Positions 24,790 to 33,345 of a DNA stretch of 60,891 bases are shown in pieces (position 1 is the stretch's first letter; each line of letters starts with the position of its first letter). The translations under genes and the position numbers were made by a program. The notes below the pieces were generated by a model. It was given only the letters and a program-made list of their open reading frames with translations. It had not been told where the DNA came from and searched no databases. Origin of the DNA: CAYOXX01 sp964408025 (lineage in GTDB: Bacteria > Acidobacteriota > DATKUA01); NCBI GenBank assembly GCA_964408025.1, contig CAYOXX010000006.1, positions 1 through 60,891 on the forward strand. The letters run 5' to 3'.

Positions 24790-27162
24790 ATGGCAGAATC
24801 TCGGTCTTTCTATTGGGCCATAGCAGCCCTCCTGAGCCTAGCCGCTGCCCTGCTCGTGCTCGCCCCGCCACTCGATACAGACAATCCGATGACTACTCGT
24901 CCTTTCGGCTCCCTCGATCCCCTCCAGTCAAGTGTTTTATTGCGCTTCAACGTCGACGCACTTATGCACGATCCGCTCTCCTACCACTCACCGCCGTTCC
25001 TCTATCCCGATCCGAATCCGATGCGCGGCACGGAACCGATAATATCGGAATCTCTCCTGGCCGTTCCGCTCCGCATCGTTCTCGGCGACAGACCGGCGCT
25101 GGTCTTCACGGCTCTGAGAATCCTGACCCTTGTACTGCTGGCATTGTTCACAACCCTACTCCTGCGTGAGCTGAGCGTTCGACCGTCCCTGGCGCTGACC
25201 GGCGGCCTCTTGAGCGTGCTGATATCCACAACCGTGATCTTCACCGATCGCATCCAGGATATTTCCTTGCAATGGGTCGTCTTGGCGCTCTTCTTCGCCG
25301 CCAAAGTCTGGAAGGGAGGGCGATTGTGGCATCTTGTAGGCTTCTGTTGCAGCTGTTTTCTGGCTGTCTGCGCATCTATGTATACAACAGCTATGTTATT
25401 GGTCACGATACCTTTCTTAACTCCGCTGCTAATCACCCAAAGAGGTCGAGGGACTTGGATACGTAGCGCCAAATTGGCCCTGGCCGGGATGGCGGCCTCA
25501 CTAGCTTCCCTCGCCGTCTTGTGGCCGTGGATAACTAATCGTTGGGACCTGGATTCATTTTTGACTCCCGTTTCATCTGCGACAAAAATGATCAAGAGCA
25601 CCAGACTGATTGACGCCGCCTATAGCCCTCCGGAGTTTGAACAAGCCTGGTCACTGGTCTGGCCCCCATCGATCATAGATGGTTATTCCCCCGGAGCGGG
25701 CCCACTTCTGGCGCTGCTGGCTCTGGGGGCAATGGCACTTATAGTAACTTTCCGCTCCCTACGGTCCCGGGGAATAGCAAAGAACCGGCCGCAGGGATTA
25801 CGCGAGCTCATCTTCCGTTCCACGAAATTCATCATCATCATCATCGGCGGCTTTCTCGCCGCAGTAGCTGCGGCTGTGATCCTCGACCAAGCGTCCATAT
25901 GGTTTTCAGGATTCCCCATCGATGCCGCGCTATGGATACTGATCGTTAGTTGGTGCTTGCGTCTCGCTATTTGGCCCAACCCATGGAGCGACTCGGAAAG
26001 CGCCATGAAAATCATCGCCAGCGCCGCATACCTCGCTGCTCTTATTCTCTTCTTGCTCTCTATGGGCAGCCCTGCGGTGGTTCTGCGGTACGAAGCGGTT
26101 CTGTTGCAGGGCATTTTCGAGCCGCTATCGCGGATTGCGCTTCCGCTTAACCATTTGCGAGAGTTGCGGCGGTGCCTGATGCTTACAGGATGGACTTTCG
26201 TTTTCGCTACAGCACTGTCGCTTGAGCGGCGCGTCAGACATTTCCCCAAAGTCGTTCCACCGATCCTCGCTATTGCAGTGCTCGCTTTGTCTTTCGGAGG
26301 GTTCCTCGGCATCGAGCTGAAAACAGTCAACATGCCCTCATTGCCGGATGGCTACGAACTTATAAGGCGTTCAAAGGGGCAAGATGGCCTTTTGGAGCTA
26401 CCCTATACGCGCTGGAACCAGATCTACTCCGTCAGGCGGATGTACTTGCAACCTTCCCATGGTCGTCCCATCGTCTCCGGATATACCGGGTTTGCACCAG
26501 GTTGGTATCGCTCCGCCCACGCTTGTTTCAACAGCTTTCCGTCGCCCGAGAGCCTTTTTTTAATCCGCGCTTGGAACATCGATACGGTGTTAATAGGCCC
26601 GGGGTGGCCCAGGACTATCGATCCCGCGCGCAGACTACCGAGGGGGGTGGTCTTTCGCGGACGCAGGGGGAATTGGATGCTGTTCGACATCCGGCCTGGG
26701 CGCAAGCAATTGCCCCATGTCAGCCCTCCTGATAGCGAACTTGTTTGGACGGCACCATTACACGCTTCGGCGGAGGATTCCTCGTCGGAGACCTTTTCGC
26801 TGGCCAGCGACGGCAGCGTCTCCGTCTCCGACGCGGCAATTGTTACCGATCCCCAGGGCATCGGTTTCCGAGTGCCATATGGAAAGAAGCTGCGCGCAGT
26901 CGAATTGGACTACGGCAGAGGAGAGCTATTCATCGTCCCCTTACGCGTGAGGGTGATGGGGCTGGTCCGCGGCCAGTGGCGCGATCTGACGGTAAATTCG
27001 ACCGGTAGGTTCCTGCGGGCCCGCGCCGCCGATCTGCTTATGCAGAGCACGCCGGCTAAACTAATCATCAACATCCGCAGCAGCGAAGCTTCCGAGTTTC
27101 GCCTCGTAGCGTCCAACAGGCGCTGGCACCTGCCGGAACTACGCCTCTGTGTAGAAGACTGA
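24790..27162 (+). CDS. large polytopic membrane protein, GT-C glycosyltransferase-like
   Basis: About 790 residues from the ATG at 24790; a GTG at 24739 would add 17. The first 540 residues hold about ten hydrophobic segments with a large first extracytoplasmic loop (TDNPMTTRPFGSLDP...). The C-terminal 230 residues are soluble and begin GLLELPYTRWNQ...HGRPIVSGYTGFAPGWYR, a stretch often seen in uncharacterised GT-C-type membrane glycosyltransferases of uncultured bacteria. No certain catalytic Asp motif was identified, so the enzyme call is tentative. It stands alone, divergent from the riboswitch, with no clear ribosome-binding site at either start. Confidence 0.6.
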   Translation: MAESRSFYWAIAALLSLAAALLVLAPPLDTDNPMTTRPFGSLDPLQSSVLLRFNVDALMHDPLSYHSPPFLYPDPNPMRGTEPIISESLLAVPLRIVLGDRPALVFTALRILTLVLLALFTTLLLRELSVRPSLALTGGLLSVLISTTVIFTDRIQDISLQWVVLALFFAAKVWKGGRLWHLVGFCCSCFLAVCASMYTTAMLLVTIPFLTPLLITQRGRGTWIRSAKLALAGMAASLASLAVLWPWITNRWDLDSFLTPVSSATKMIKSTRLIDAAYSPPEFEQAWSLVWPPSIIDGYSPGAGPLLALLALGAMALIVTFRSLRSRGIAKNRPQGLRELIFRSTKFIIIIIGGFLAAVAAAVILDQASIWFSGFPIDAALWILIVSWCLRLAIWPNPWSDSESAMKIIASAAYLAALILFLLSMGSPAVVLRYEAVLLQGIFEPLSRIALPLNHLRELRRCLMLTGWTFVFATALSLERRVRHFPKVVPPILAIAVLALSFGGFLGIELKTVNMPSLPDGYELIRRSKGQDGLLELPYTRWNQIYSVRRMYLQPSHGRPIVSGYTGFAPGWYRSAHACFNSFPSPESLFLIRAWNIDTVLIGPGWPRTIDPARRLPRGVVFRGRRGNWMLFDIRPGRKQLPHVSPPDSELVWTAPLHASAEDSSSETFSLASDGSVSVSDAAIVTDPQGIGFRVPYGKKLRAVELDYGRGELFIVPLRVRVMGLVRGQWRDLTVNSTGRFLRARAADLLMQSTPAKLIINIRSSEASEFRLVASNRRWHLPELRLCVED

Positions 27163-27259
27163 TTGCGGCAGACCTGCGAGCCCTTGACGGCTTCAAGTGC
27201 CCGAGTAGCTTAAGCCTTTCCTTTCGCCAACGACGTCGAATACGGCAACTCCCAATGGG

Positions 27260-28078
27260 CTACCCCGTGGTCACCGTGCCGCTCGCGTAATCGAGCTCCG
27301 ATCCGAACACGCTGTGGGGGATGGAAAAGATCAGCAGCACTACGAGCGCCGCGGCCACGGTCAGGTACGGCCTCTCGCCCTTCCGGTTGCCGATGACGGC
27401 TACCAGGTAGGCCGCGAAGGCGATCAGCGTCTTGTTGTCCGTCAGGTCCCACCCGAACGGGACGCCGGTCCAGAGCTCGCCGAAGGCGAACTGCTGCACA
27501 ATCGGCCCCAGGATCATCCCCCCGATCAGCAGAAGGCCGAAGGCGAGGAATGTGTAGAACCTGTGCCGCTCGTCCCTCGCCGCCGCCATTATGCCGGCGA
27601 GGTTGGAGATCAGCATGGCGGCGAATATGAAGACTATATGCGGTATCATCACCGGCGCGGGCACGTCGCCCCTGAAGCGGATCACGACCGGCGAATCCTC
27701 GGCGACGCTCACCGGTTCTCCCTCTCCCGACAGCGTTACGTAGTACTGCAGCTTCCCCGCCGGCGGCTGGTGCGGCAGGCGGGCTATCAACTCATCGTCC
27801 CGGCGCTCGAGGGCGGCCGCCTCCCACGGGTCGTCGGTGGGGAAGCGACGGTAATGTATCGACCCAGTGACATTCGGATCGGGTACGGCCAGGCTGATTT
27901 CGCAGTCTTCCTCGCCGCCGTGGCTGCGGGGTAGCTCGAAACCATATTCCTCGCCGTTTATAGTCACCGCGACGTTCTGCTCATACGTGGGGCCGGAAAC
28001 CCGCTGCCAGACGGCGGCGAGCAGCGTGACGATCACGGCAAGCGACCAAAACGCTATTGATTTACTCGATGTTCGCAT
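27260..28078 (-). CDS. membrane protein of unknown function
   Basis: The 272-residue product has an N-terminal membrane anchor (residues 8-25), an exported region of about 130 residues rich in beta strands (VAVTINGEEYGFELPRS, LQYYVTLSG), and four hydrophobic segments in the second half (from PHIVFIFAAMLISNLAGIM onward). The layout suggests an extracytoplasmic immunoglobulin-like domain fixed to a small integral membrane domain with FGWDLTDNKTLIAF between helices. I do not recognise a named family. GGGGAGG supports the start. It ends close to the plus-strand membrane protein gene, tail to tail. Confidence 0.7.
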   Translation of the reverse strand: MRTSSKSIAFWSLAVIVTLLAAVWQRVSGPTYEQNVAVTINGEEYGFELPRSHGGEEDCEISLAVPDPNVTGSIHYRRFPTDDPWEAAALERRDDELIARLPHQPPAGKLQYYVTLSGEGEPVSVAEDSPVVIRFRGDVPAPVMIPHIVFIFAAMLISNLAGIMAAARDERHRFYTFLAFGLLLIGGMILGPIVQQFAFGELWTGVPFGWDLTDNKTLIAFAAYLVAVIGNRKGERPYLTVAAALVVLLIFSIPHSVFGSELDYASGTVTTG

Positions 28079-28309
28079 CGAGTTCAGCCTCCCCTGGCTC
28101 CGAACGAAGCGCCCCCGATTACACTATAGTCACCCGGGAATGCCGGTGCGCGCAAGCTACTACATGTCGAAATCGCGTCACGATTGCGAACAATAGAAAA
28201 TCCCGGACTCGATTTACCGGGATCGAACGAGATAGATCGCCTAAACTCCGGTGCGGAAATCCGACGAACACGGCGGTGGAACCACTCCCGATTAAGCAGA
28301 AAAAACGAG

Positions 28310-28416
28310 GCGGTGAAAAATGGCTTGTTGCGAAAGCCGTCAGCGATGACATTCAAAGGTGACGGACAGGAATGACGATACGGTAAAAAGCGGTCTGCTG
28401 CGAAAGCCGACAGCGA
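28310..28416. repeat. pair of 36-base direct repeats
   Basis: Bases 28310-28345 and 28381-28416 are near-identical copies (CGGT[G/A]AAAA..., then TGCGAAAGCCG, ending CAGCGA), spaced 71 bases apart. They lie in the 590-base gap 28079-28668, which has no gene that I can support. Their role is unknown; the second copy runs straight into the palindromic repeats at 28432. Confidence 0.6.
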
Positions 28417-28431
28417 AAATATATTCCACAG

Positions 28432-28560
28432 CAGGAGGGCCGACATTCTTGTCGGCCGGCCGCGGACAAGAATGTCCGCGCTCCTGTTTATGGAGATGGA
28501 TCGTGGACAAGAATGCCCGCCAGGGCGCGTCCGCCGCGGCGGAGTGGGTCCACGCTCCTG
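28432..28560. repeat. palindromic interspersed repeat cluster
   Basis: 28432-28457 reads CAGGAGGGCCGACATTCTTG followed by TCGGCC, and 28458-28486 is close to its reverse complement and ends CGCTCCTG. Each half is itself a hairpin around GACATTCTTGTC or GGACAAGAATGTCC. Decayed copies follow at about 28503 and 28540-28560. The same element recurs at 60.6-60.9 kb, so it is a dispersed family like REP/BIME elements. It may form RNA hairpins downstream of genes; here it lies past the end of the second TonB receptor gene. Confidence 0.8.
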
Positions 28561-28668
28561 GTGTTTGGTGAAAAGAGGGTTAGACCGAGTATCCTGCCTT
28601 GGAGATATCACTCACAATATCAATGGATTACGACGAGCCGTTATTCTCGTCCTGATCCTTTTCTTTTC

Positions 28669-30957
28669 TCAAATGTCGAGTTTCAATCCCACGAGGAAGG
28701 TTCGCGGTCGGCGCGGGCCGTAGATGTAGCCGGAGTCGCGGTTGGGCCCCATGTCGAGGTCGCCTTGGAAATCGTCGGTGATGTTGAAAACGTTGGCTAT
28801 CAGCGTGAGGCCGAAGGGTTCGCGCAGCAGCGGCATGCCGACGCGCATGTTGAAAACCGTGAAGCCGGGAGTCCTCTCCAGCACGTCCTCGTCGATGTAG
28901 CCGGCGTAGTGGGGCGCCCACATTTCGCCGGTGTACTCGAGAGTCCCGTTAATGAAGAACCGAGGGCACGAATAACTCGCCATCAAGTAGCCGTAGGTGT
29001 CGGGCGTGCGAAAGAAATACTCGCTGCCGAAGTCGGGCTCGGGCTCGTCCAGGCGGCTGCGCTGGAAGGTCAAGCCGGCTTCGATATCGAAACCGCCGGG
29101 GAAATCCAGGTCGGCGTTGAGCTCCACGCCGTAGACCTTGGCGCCGCCGCCGTTTATCCTCTGGAAGATCATCGCCCCTTCGTATTCGCCGCCGATCTCG
29201 TCAAGAACGAAGGTGTCTTCCAGCCTGGTGTAGAAGAAGTTGGCCTCGAAGCGGGTGGACAGCTCGCCCTCCCAGATGCTGGAGTATTCGCCGCTGAGGC
29301 TGAGCGAAACGGCGCGCTCCTCTCTCAAATCAGGATCGTTGTAGATGAACTGCGGTTCGCCGCCCGAAATCAGGATGTGCAGGTCCTCGTCGAACACCAC
29401 CGGCGGCCTGAAGCCGAAGGAGACGGTGCCCCGAATGCGGAAACTGTCGTTGGCTTTGATCATCGCCGAAAGGCGGGGTGAGAAGACGGCATCGCTCAGC
29501 TCCGAATGCTTGTCTACCCGCCCCCCGGCCAGGAGTGTCAGCATATCGCCGATTTTAAAATCATCCTGGAGAAAGAAACCATAGTTGTCATATGTCTGAC
29601 TCAGCAGGCGGTCGTAGCCGGGATGGCTATCGGTCATTTCGTCTCTGATGTACTGGAAGCCGAACAGGAGGTTGTGCGCGCCAACGATGTGTCCAAAGGA
29701 GAGGGCCAGGTTGGTGTGCGGATTCGAGGTTTCGCCGTAGGCGTTGGGGTCGAAGCCGCCGCCGTAGTAGGTGTCGCGATCGGTCCGCACGTGGGAGAGC
29801 TGCATACGGTAATAGGAAGAACCGCTGAGGTTGTGGATCCACTGGGCTGTGTAAGCGCAACGCCAGCTCTCGATCCACTCGGTGACCTCGGTCTGCTCCG
29901 GCGATAGCTGCAGATTATCGCCGCCCCGGCGGTCTTCGTGAGTGACCGCGAGGCCGACCCGGAGCTCGGCGGCGTTGTGCAGCGCGCGCTGGAAGAAATG
30001 TACCCCGCCACTTTCCAGTCGCTTACGGGCGACATCGGTGAATCCGTCATCGTTTCTGTCGTAACCGGAGTGCCTGCTCATGTTGCCGAAGGCTAACATC
30101 GCCGTGCGCCCCTGGTTTCCGACCCACGAGCCCCACCCGCGAGCGTCGCCGCTGTCCTCGCCGCCCATGTTGCCGTAGTAGGCCTCCAGGGAGGCGGCGG
30201 TCCGGGTCGGCTGCTTGGTGATCACGTTCACGACGCCGCCGACGGCGCCGGCCCCGTAGAGAGCGCTGCCACCGCCCTTAACAACTTCAACGCGGTCAAC
30301 AAAAATCGCCGGGATGTGCTCCAGGCCGTACACGGAGGCCAGTGAGGAGAAGGCGTCCATCCCGTTGACCAGGACGTGGGCGTAGGCGCCCTCCAGGCCG
30401 TTGATGCGCAGGGAGCTGAAGCCGCAGTTCTGGCAGTTGTTTTCCACTCTCAGCCCGGTGGTCGCATCCAGAATCTCGGCCAGGGTTGCGGCGGCCTTCC
30501 TCTCGATCGACTCCGAGGTGATTACTTCGGTGCGCACCGGAACATCGGACAGTAATCTCTCGCTGCGGGTTGCGGTGACCACGATCGTCGACTCGAAGGT
30601 GCGCACACGCTCGAAGCTGACAACCAACGGTCCGACAACGCCTTCGCTAAGATCGATCGGGGGGGAAACCACCGGTTCGTAATCATGGCTGGAAGCCCGG
30701 AGGGTTATCAGCCCGCGGAACACGGCCGGGAAGGTGAAGAATCCGTTCCCGTCGGATACGACACTCTGGCCGGTTTCGACAATCTCGATTACCGCGCCGA
30801 CGACGCGTATCCCCTCCGGATTGATCACGAATCCGGAAATCGTAACTGCGTTTTCGGGATCGATAGTTAGTTCATTGTAGTCCAGCGGTTCCGCGGCGAG
30901 CGGAGATTTAAATATCAAGAGCGCAATAATGAAAAGCAAGGTTTGCTTTAAACTCAT
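28669..30957 (-). CDS. TonB-dependent receptor with N-terminal carboxypeptidase-like domain and CxxC plug
   Basis: The 762-residue protein has a signal peptide (to PLAAEP), a carboxypeptidase-regulatory-like beta domain (about residues 38-102, ISGFVINPEGIRVVGAVIEI), a plug (about 120-240) and a barrel ending FLVGLKLDI. In the plug, NCQNCGFSSLRINGLEG (C175, C178) places a CxxC pair where the domain faces the cargo, and VEVVKGGGSALYGAGAVGGVVNVIT is the canonical plug end. A 21-base Fur/Zur-like palindrome lies 83 bases before the start, and a small CPFC protein is encoded upstream. I infer uptake of a metal or metal complex; copper, zinc and iron cannot be told apart here. Confidence 0.88.
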   Translation of the reverse strand: MSLKQTLLFIIALLIFKSPLAAEPLDYNELTIDPENAVTISGFVINPEGIRVVGAVIEIVETGQSVVSDGNGFFTFPAVFRGLITLRASSHDYEPVVSPPIDLSEGVVGPLVVSFERVRTFESTIVVTATRSERLLSDVPVRTEVITSESIERKAAATLAEILDATTGLRVENNCQNCGFSSLRINGLEGAYAHVLVNGMDAFSSLASVYGLEHIPAIFVDRVEVVKGGGSALYGAGAVGGVVNVITKQPTRTAASLEAYYGNMGGEDSGDARGWGSWVGNQGRTAMLAFGNMSRHSGYDRNDDGFTDVARKRLESGGVHFFQRALHNAAELRVGLAVTHEDRRGGDNLQLSPEQTEVTEWIESWRCAYTAQWIHNLSGSSYYRMQLSHVRTDRDTYYGGGFDPNAYGETSNPHTNLALSFGHIVGAHNLLFGFQYIRDEMTDSHPGYDRLLSQTYDNYGFFLQDDFKIGDMLTLLAGGRVDKHSELSDAVFSPRLSAMIKANDSFRIRGTVSFGFRPPVVFDEDLHILISGGEPQFIYNDPDLREERAVSLSLSGEYSSIWEGELSTRFEANFFYTRLEDTFVLDEIGGEYEGAMIFQRINGGGAKVYGVELNADLDFPGGFDIEAGLTFQRSRLDEPEPDFGSEYFFRTPDTYGYLMASYSCPRFFINGTLEYTGEMWAPHYAGYIDEDVLERTPGFTVFNMRVGMPLLREPFGLTLIANVFNITDDFQGDLDMGPNRDSGYIYGPRRPRTFLVGLKLDI

Positions 30958-31039
30958 TTTTCTAGCCTTATGAGAAAATAAATGATTTCAGACCAGATAG
31001 CACCCAAAGGAACTGGGCAGCTCACCCAAATGCTGATTA

Positions 31040-31060
31040 TGAGAATGATTTACATTCTCA
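31040..31060. promoter_or_regulatory. Fur/Zur-like operator palindrome
   Basis: TGAGAATG-ATTTA-CATTCTCA is a perfect 8-bp inverted repeat around five bases. It resembles Fur-family operators, which are built from TGAnAAT half-sites. It lies in the 156-base gap between the small CPFC protein gene and the second TonB receptor, with AT-rich sequence (CATAAT, TATATAT on the minus strand) on both sides, where a repressor would block the receptor promoter. Which Fur-family regulator binds cannot be told. Confidence 0.65.
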
Positions 31061-31113
31061 CGATATATATGGCAGCGAGTGGGTTGATGATGTTAGGAAT
31101 TCGGAATTCCGAA

Positions 31114-31458
31114 CTATTTATCTTGCGGTGGCGGGGCGCGGGGATTATGCGAGAGAACGGCCGAAGAATCGAGCCTAAACGATGCCGGGGCGGCTCGTTG
31201 GGATTGTTTAATCCAGTTCTCCAGGTCGCACAGACTCGCGTGGGTGTCTACGAACCCGGAGCAGAAAGGACAGTAGTGGTCGTCGCTCCACTGGAGCTGA
31301 TCGACATGATAAGGGTCGAAGACCGCAGCCTTTTCATTCCCCGAGGCCGTGAATATTCCCGGTGGCACATCGGGGTAGACGATATCGTGAGCCAGGAAGA
31401 CGATCAGGTAGACTAAAACCAGGGGCAACGCCAAGCAGGCTTTAGTCTTCCGCCTCAT
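31114..31458 (-). CDS. small membrane-anchored CPFC-motif protein
   Basis: The 114-residue product has a basic start (MRRKTKA), one hydrophobic segment (about residues 8-25) that is either a signal peptide or an anchor, and an exported part with H61-Y-C63-P-F-C66, H73 and C77. Such a cysteine/histidine cluster suits metal binding and recalls DUF2946-like proteins encoded next to metal-linked TonB receptors, but the match is by eye only. It is followed by the CxxC-plug receptor on the same strand, with the Fur-like palindrome between them. The ribosome-binding site is weak, so the start is uncertain. Confidence 0.65.
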   Translation of the reverse strand: MRRKTKACLALPLVLVYLIVFLAHDIVYPDVPPGIFTASGNEKAAVFDPYHVDQLQWSDDHYCPFCSGFVDTHASLCDLENWIKQSQRAAPASFRLDSSAVLSHNPRAPPPQDK

Positions 31459-31520
31459 TTAAGCAATCGGGAGTCGAGAAACCGATCCTTTCCCTCAATT
31501 GATCTTGCATGTTAGCACAT

Positions 31521-31551
31521 CGCTTCGAATTGAACAATTGCATTCGAAGCG
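31521..31551. repeat. perfect 10-bp inverted repeat
   Basis: CGCTTCGAAT (31521-31530) and ATTCGAAGCG (31542-31551) flank an 11-base loop in the gap between the broken secreted-protein gene and the CPFC gene. No T-run follows on the minus strand, so it could be either a rho-assisted terminator or an operator for the CPFC gene, which starts about 60 bases downstream. Confidence 0.6.
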
Positions 31552-31608
31552 GGCCTTGAGTCAGCCCTTGTGTAAATTGCCGGTTCTCACGTGGGGCTGA
31601 GAGGTCTC

Positions 31609-33117
31609 CTAAGGCCTGAATTTCGAGAAGTAATTGGCGTCGTCGTCGTATGGATACTCTATATCGTTGAATATGTTGATAACTGCTATGTTGCCGTTGA
31701 ACCAACGAATCCGGGGGGAAGAGAAGTAGCCTTCTCCGCCGACGGAAGATCCCCGGGCGATTATATCCACCTCACCGCTCTGCGGATCGAAAGAGTAGAG
31801 GCTGTATTCTTGCTCGATATCATAGATATAACTGACCGGCGGAGAAGCCACCTCCTCTCGAAGAACCGTAGAGCGATCCTGGGCAACGTAACAAATGCCA
31901 TCACCGGTTGTGATCACGTTGGAGACGCGGTCGTAGAATTGTCTAAGTTCTTTGTTCGGATCATAGGGCATGGCGTGATCCCATTCGGGATCGATCTGAA
32001 CCCTGGTTGCACTGCCCACCCTTTTACACTTCCGGTTGATCTGCACCAGGAAACAGTCGACCGTGTACTCGTCCATCGTCTGCTGCGCCTCGGGTATCAT
32101 GTTCCAGTGGCTGAGGAAGAGCGTCGACGTCTTCTTGGCCTTGGCTTCGCGAACCGGCGGAGGAGCGGCGCCCGATGAGCGCGGAATGAAGTGGGCCCTG
32201 TACGTCCACAGTTCGTTCTAGCCGTCCCTGTAGAGCAGGCGAAGGCGGAGCTTGCGGCTCGCCGTACCGCTTGTGGCTGAAAATATGTAGATGTCGTTTC
32301 CGAGCACATCATATCCCCCCGGTAAGGACGGAGTGGTTCTCGCATTCATGGCCGGCGCCAACCAGCCCTTGCCGTTCCAGTACGGGTTGTAGAGGTAAAA
32401 GAGCTGATTGTTGCCAGCGTTGGGTATCGACACCTGAGACATCCCCCCGATCTGCCAGCCCTGAAAGTCGGTTTCGAAGAAGTAAGCATAGCTGGTAACG
32501 TTGAGGCCGGTTCCGGCGATGTATTCATTAATGGTATAGGTCCAGGTGACGCCGACGGTGCTCGCCCCCAGCGCGGCGGATATCCCGCCGAAATAGTAGT
32601 TCTTATTTTCCGGCACGTTGAACTGCACCAGTTGCCGGAAGCCGCCGAGCAGATTCCCCTTGTCGTTGAATCTGGCCACGGAAATGATTATGGTTTCCTC
32701 AGAATCGGTCGGAGTATGGGCGACGAAAAGTAGCCCTGTTTTTTGCTGCTTGGCGGCGGGCCCTACAGAGGCGCCCGCGTTGCCGAGCCAGACGGCCGCG
32801 GCGTCGAGTATCCAACCCGATCCGACGTTAAGGAGGGTCGCGTAGCCGGAAGCGTTCCCGTTGTAAGACAAATTGAACTTGACCAGCCTCTCGGTACTGG
32901 TGCCGCTATCATATTCCCAGGCGAAGACGACGCTCGATTTCTTCTTCGTGATCCTCCAATCCATCACATACAAATTGTTGCTTGTCCCAGGAACATTGAT
33001 GCGGCTCATCGGGTAGTTCCCGAGGGCCCGCCTCTCCTGCGCGGCGGCGGTCGAGCACCCGATAAAAGCGATCGCCACGAGAATCGCTACGGAAACATGT
33101 ATCAGCTTTCTTCTCAT
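31609..33117 (-). pseudogene. secreted protein of unknown family, interrupted by an amber codon
   Basis: Two frames in the same register (33117-32218 and 32217-31609) together match the intact 505-residue paralogue at 33346-34863 from signal peptide to C-terminus. They are split by TAG at 32218-32220 (codon 300). The paralogue has RDNQDNYWSYR where this copy has RDG-stop-NELWTYR, so a single CAG to TAG change explains the break. Everything after the stop is still conserved (AKAKKTSTLFLSHW, IPEAQQT, ending YFSKFRP), so the change is recent, or a sequencing error, or the codon is read through. The product would be exported (signal ending AAAQE); its fold is unknown. Confidence 0.8.
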
Positions 33118-33345
33118 CGCTACACCCCCCCGAGGTTCAACAACTTTGTGGTCTGTATGGATGTCCTATATCAGATACTATACTTTATTCAGCTTTCCAG
33201 CAAGCGGATCTGCTACAGTTCGACGACAGATCCTACGGAAAGGGGAAGTTATCCGCGCATGCTCATACATCAGGCCCTGAGCAGCTACATTTCTGGAATC
33301 GGTACAGTTCCGGTCAGGCTGAGTGCCGCGAAGCGGTGAGGCAAC

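Noticed and set aside
28084..28611. 175-codon minus-strand frame across the 590-base gap
   Set aside because: Much of it is translation of the palindromic repeats (ADILVRGRPTRMSALL). Such frames arise wherever the element is copied and are not genes.
31591..32178. 195-codon plus-strand frame opposite the broken secreted protein
   Set aside because: The minus-strand reading matches an intact paralogue along its full length; the plus frame is antisense.
32218..32220. TAG codon considered as pyrrolysine or as programmed readthrough
   Set aside because: No pyl genes or downstream stem-loop was seen, and the paralogue has plain glutamine. A point mutation or error is simpler. selA nearby is irrelevant because selenocysteine uses TGA.
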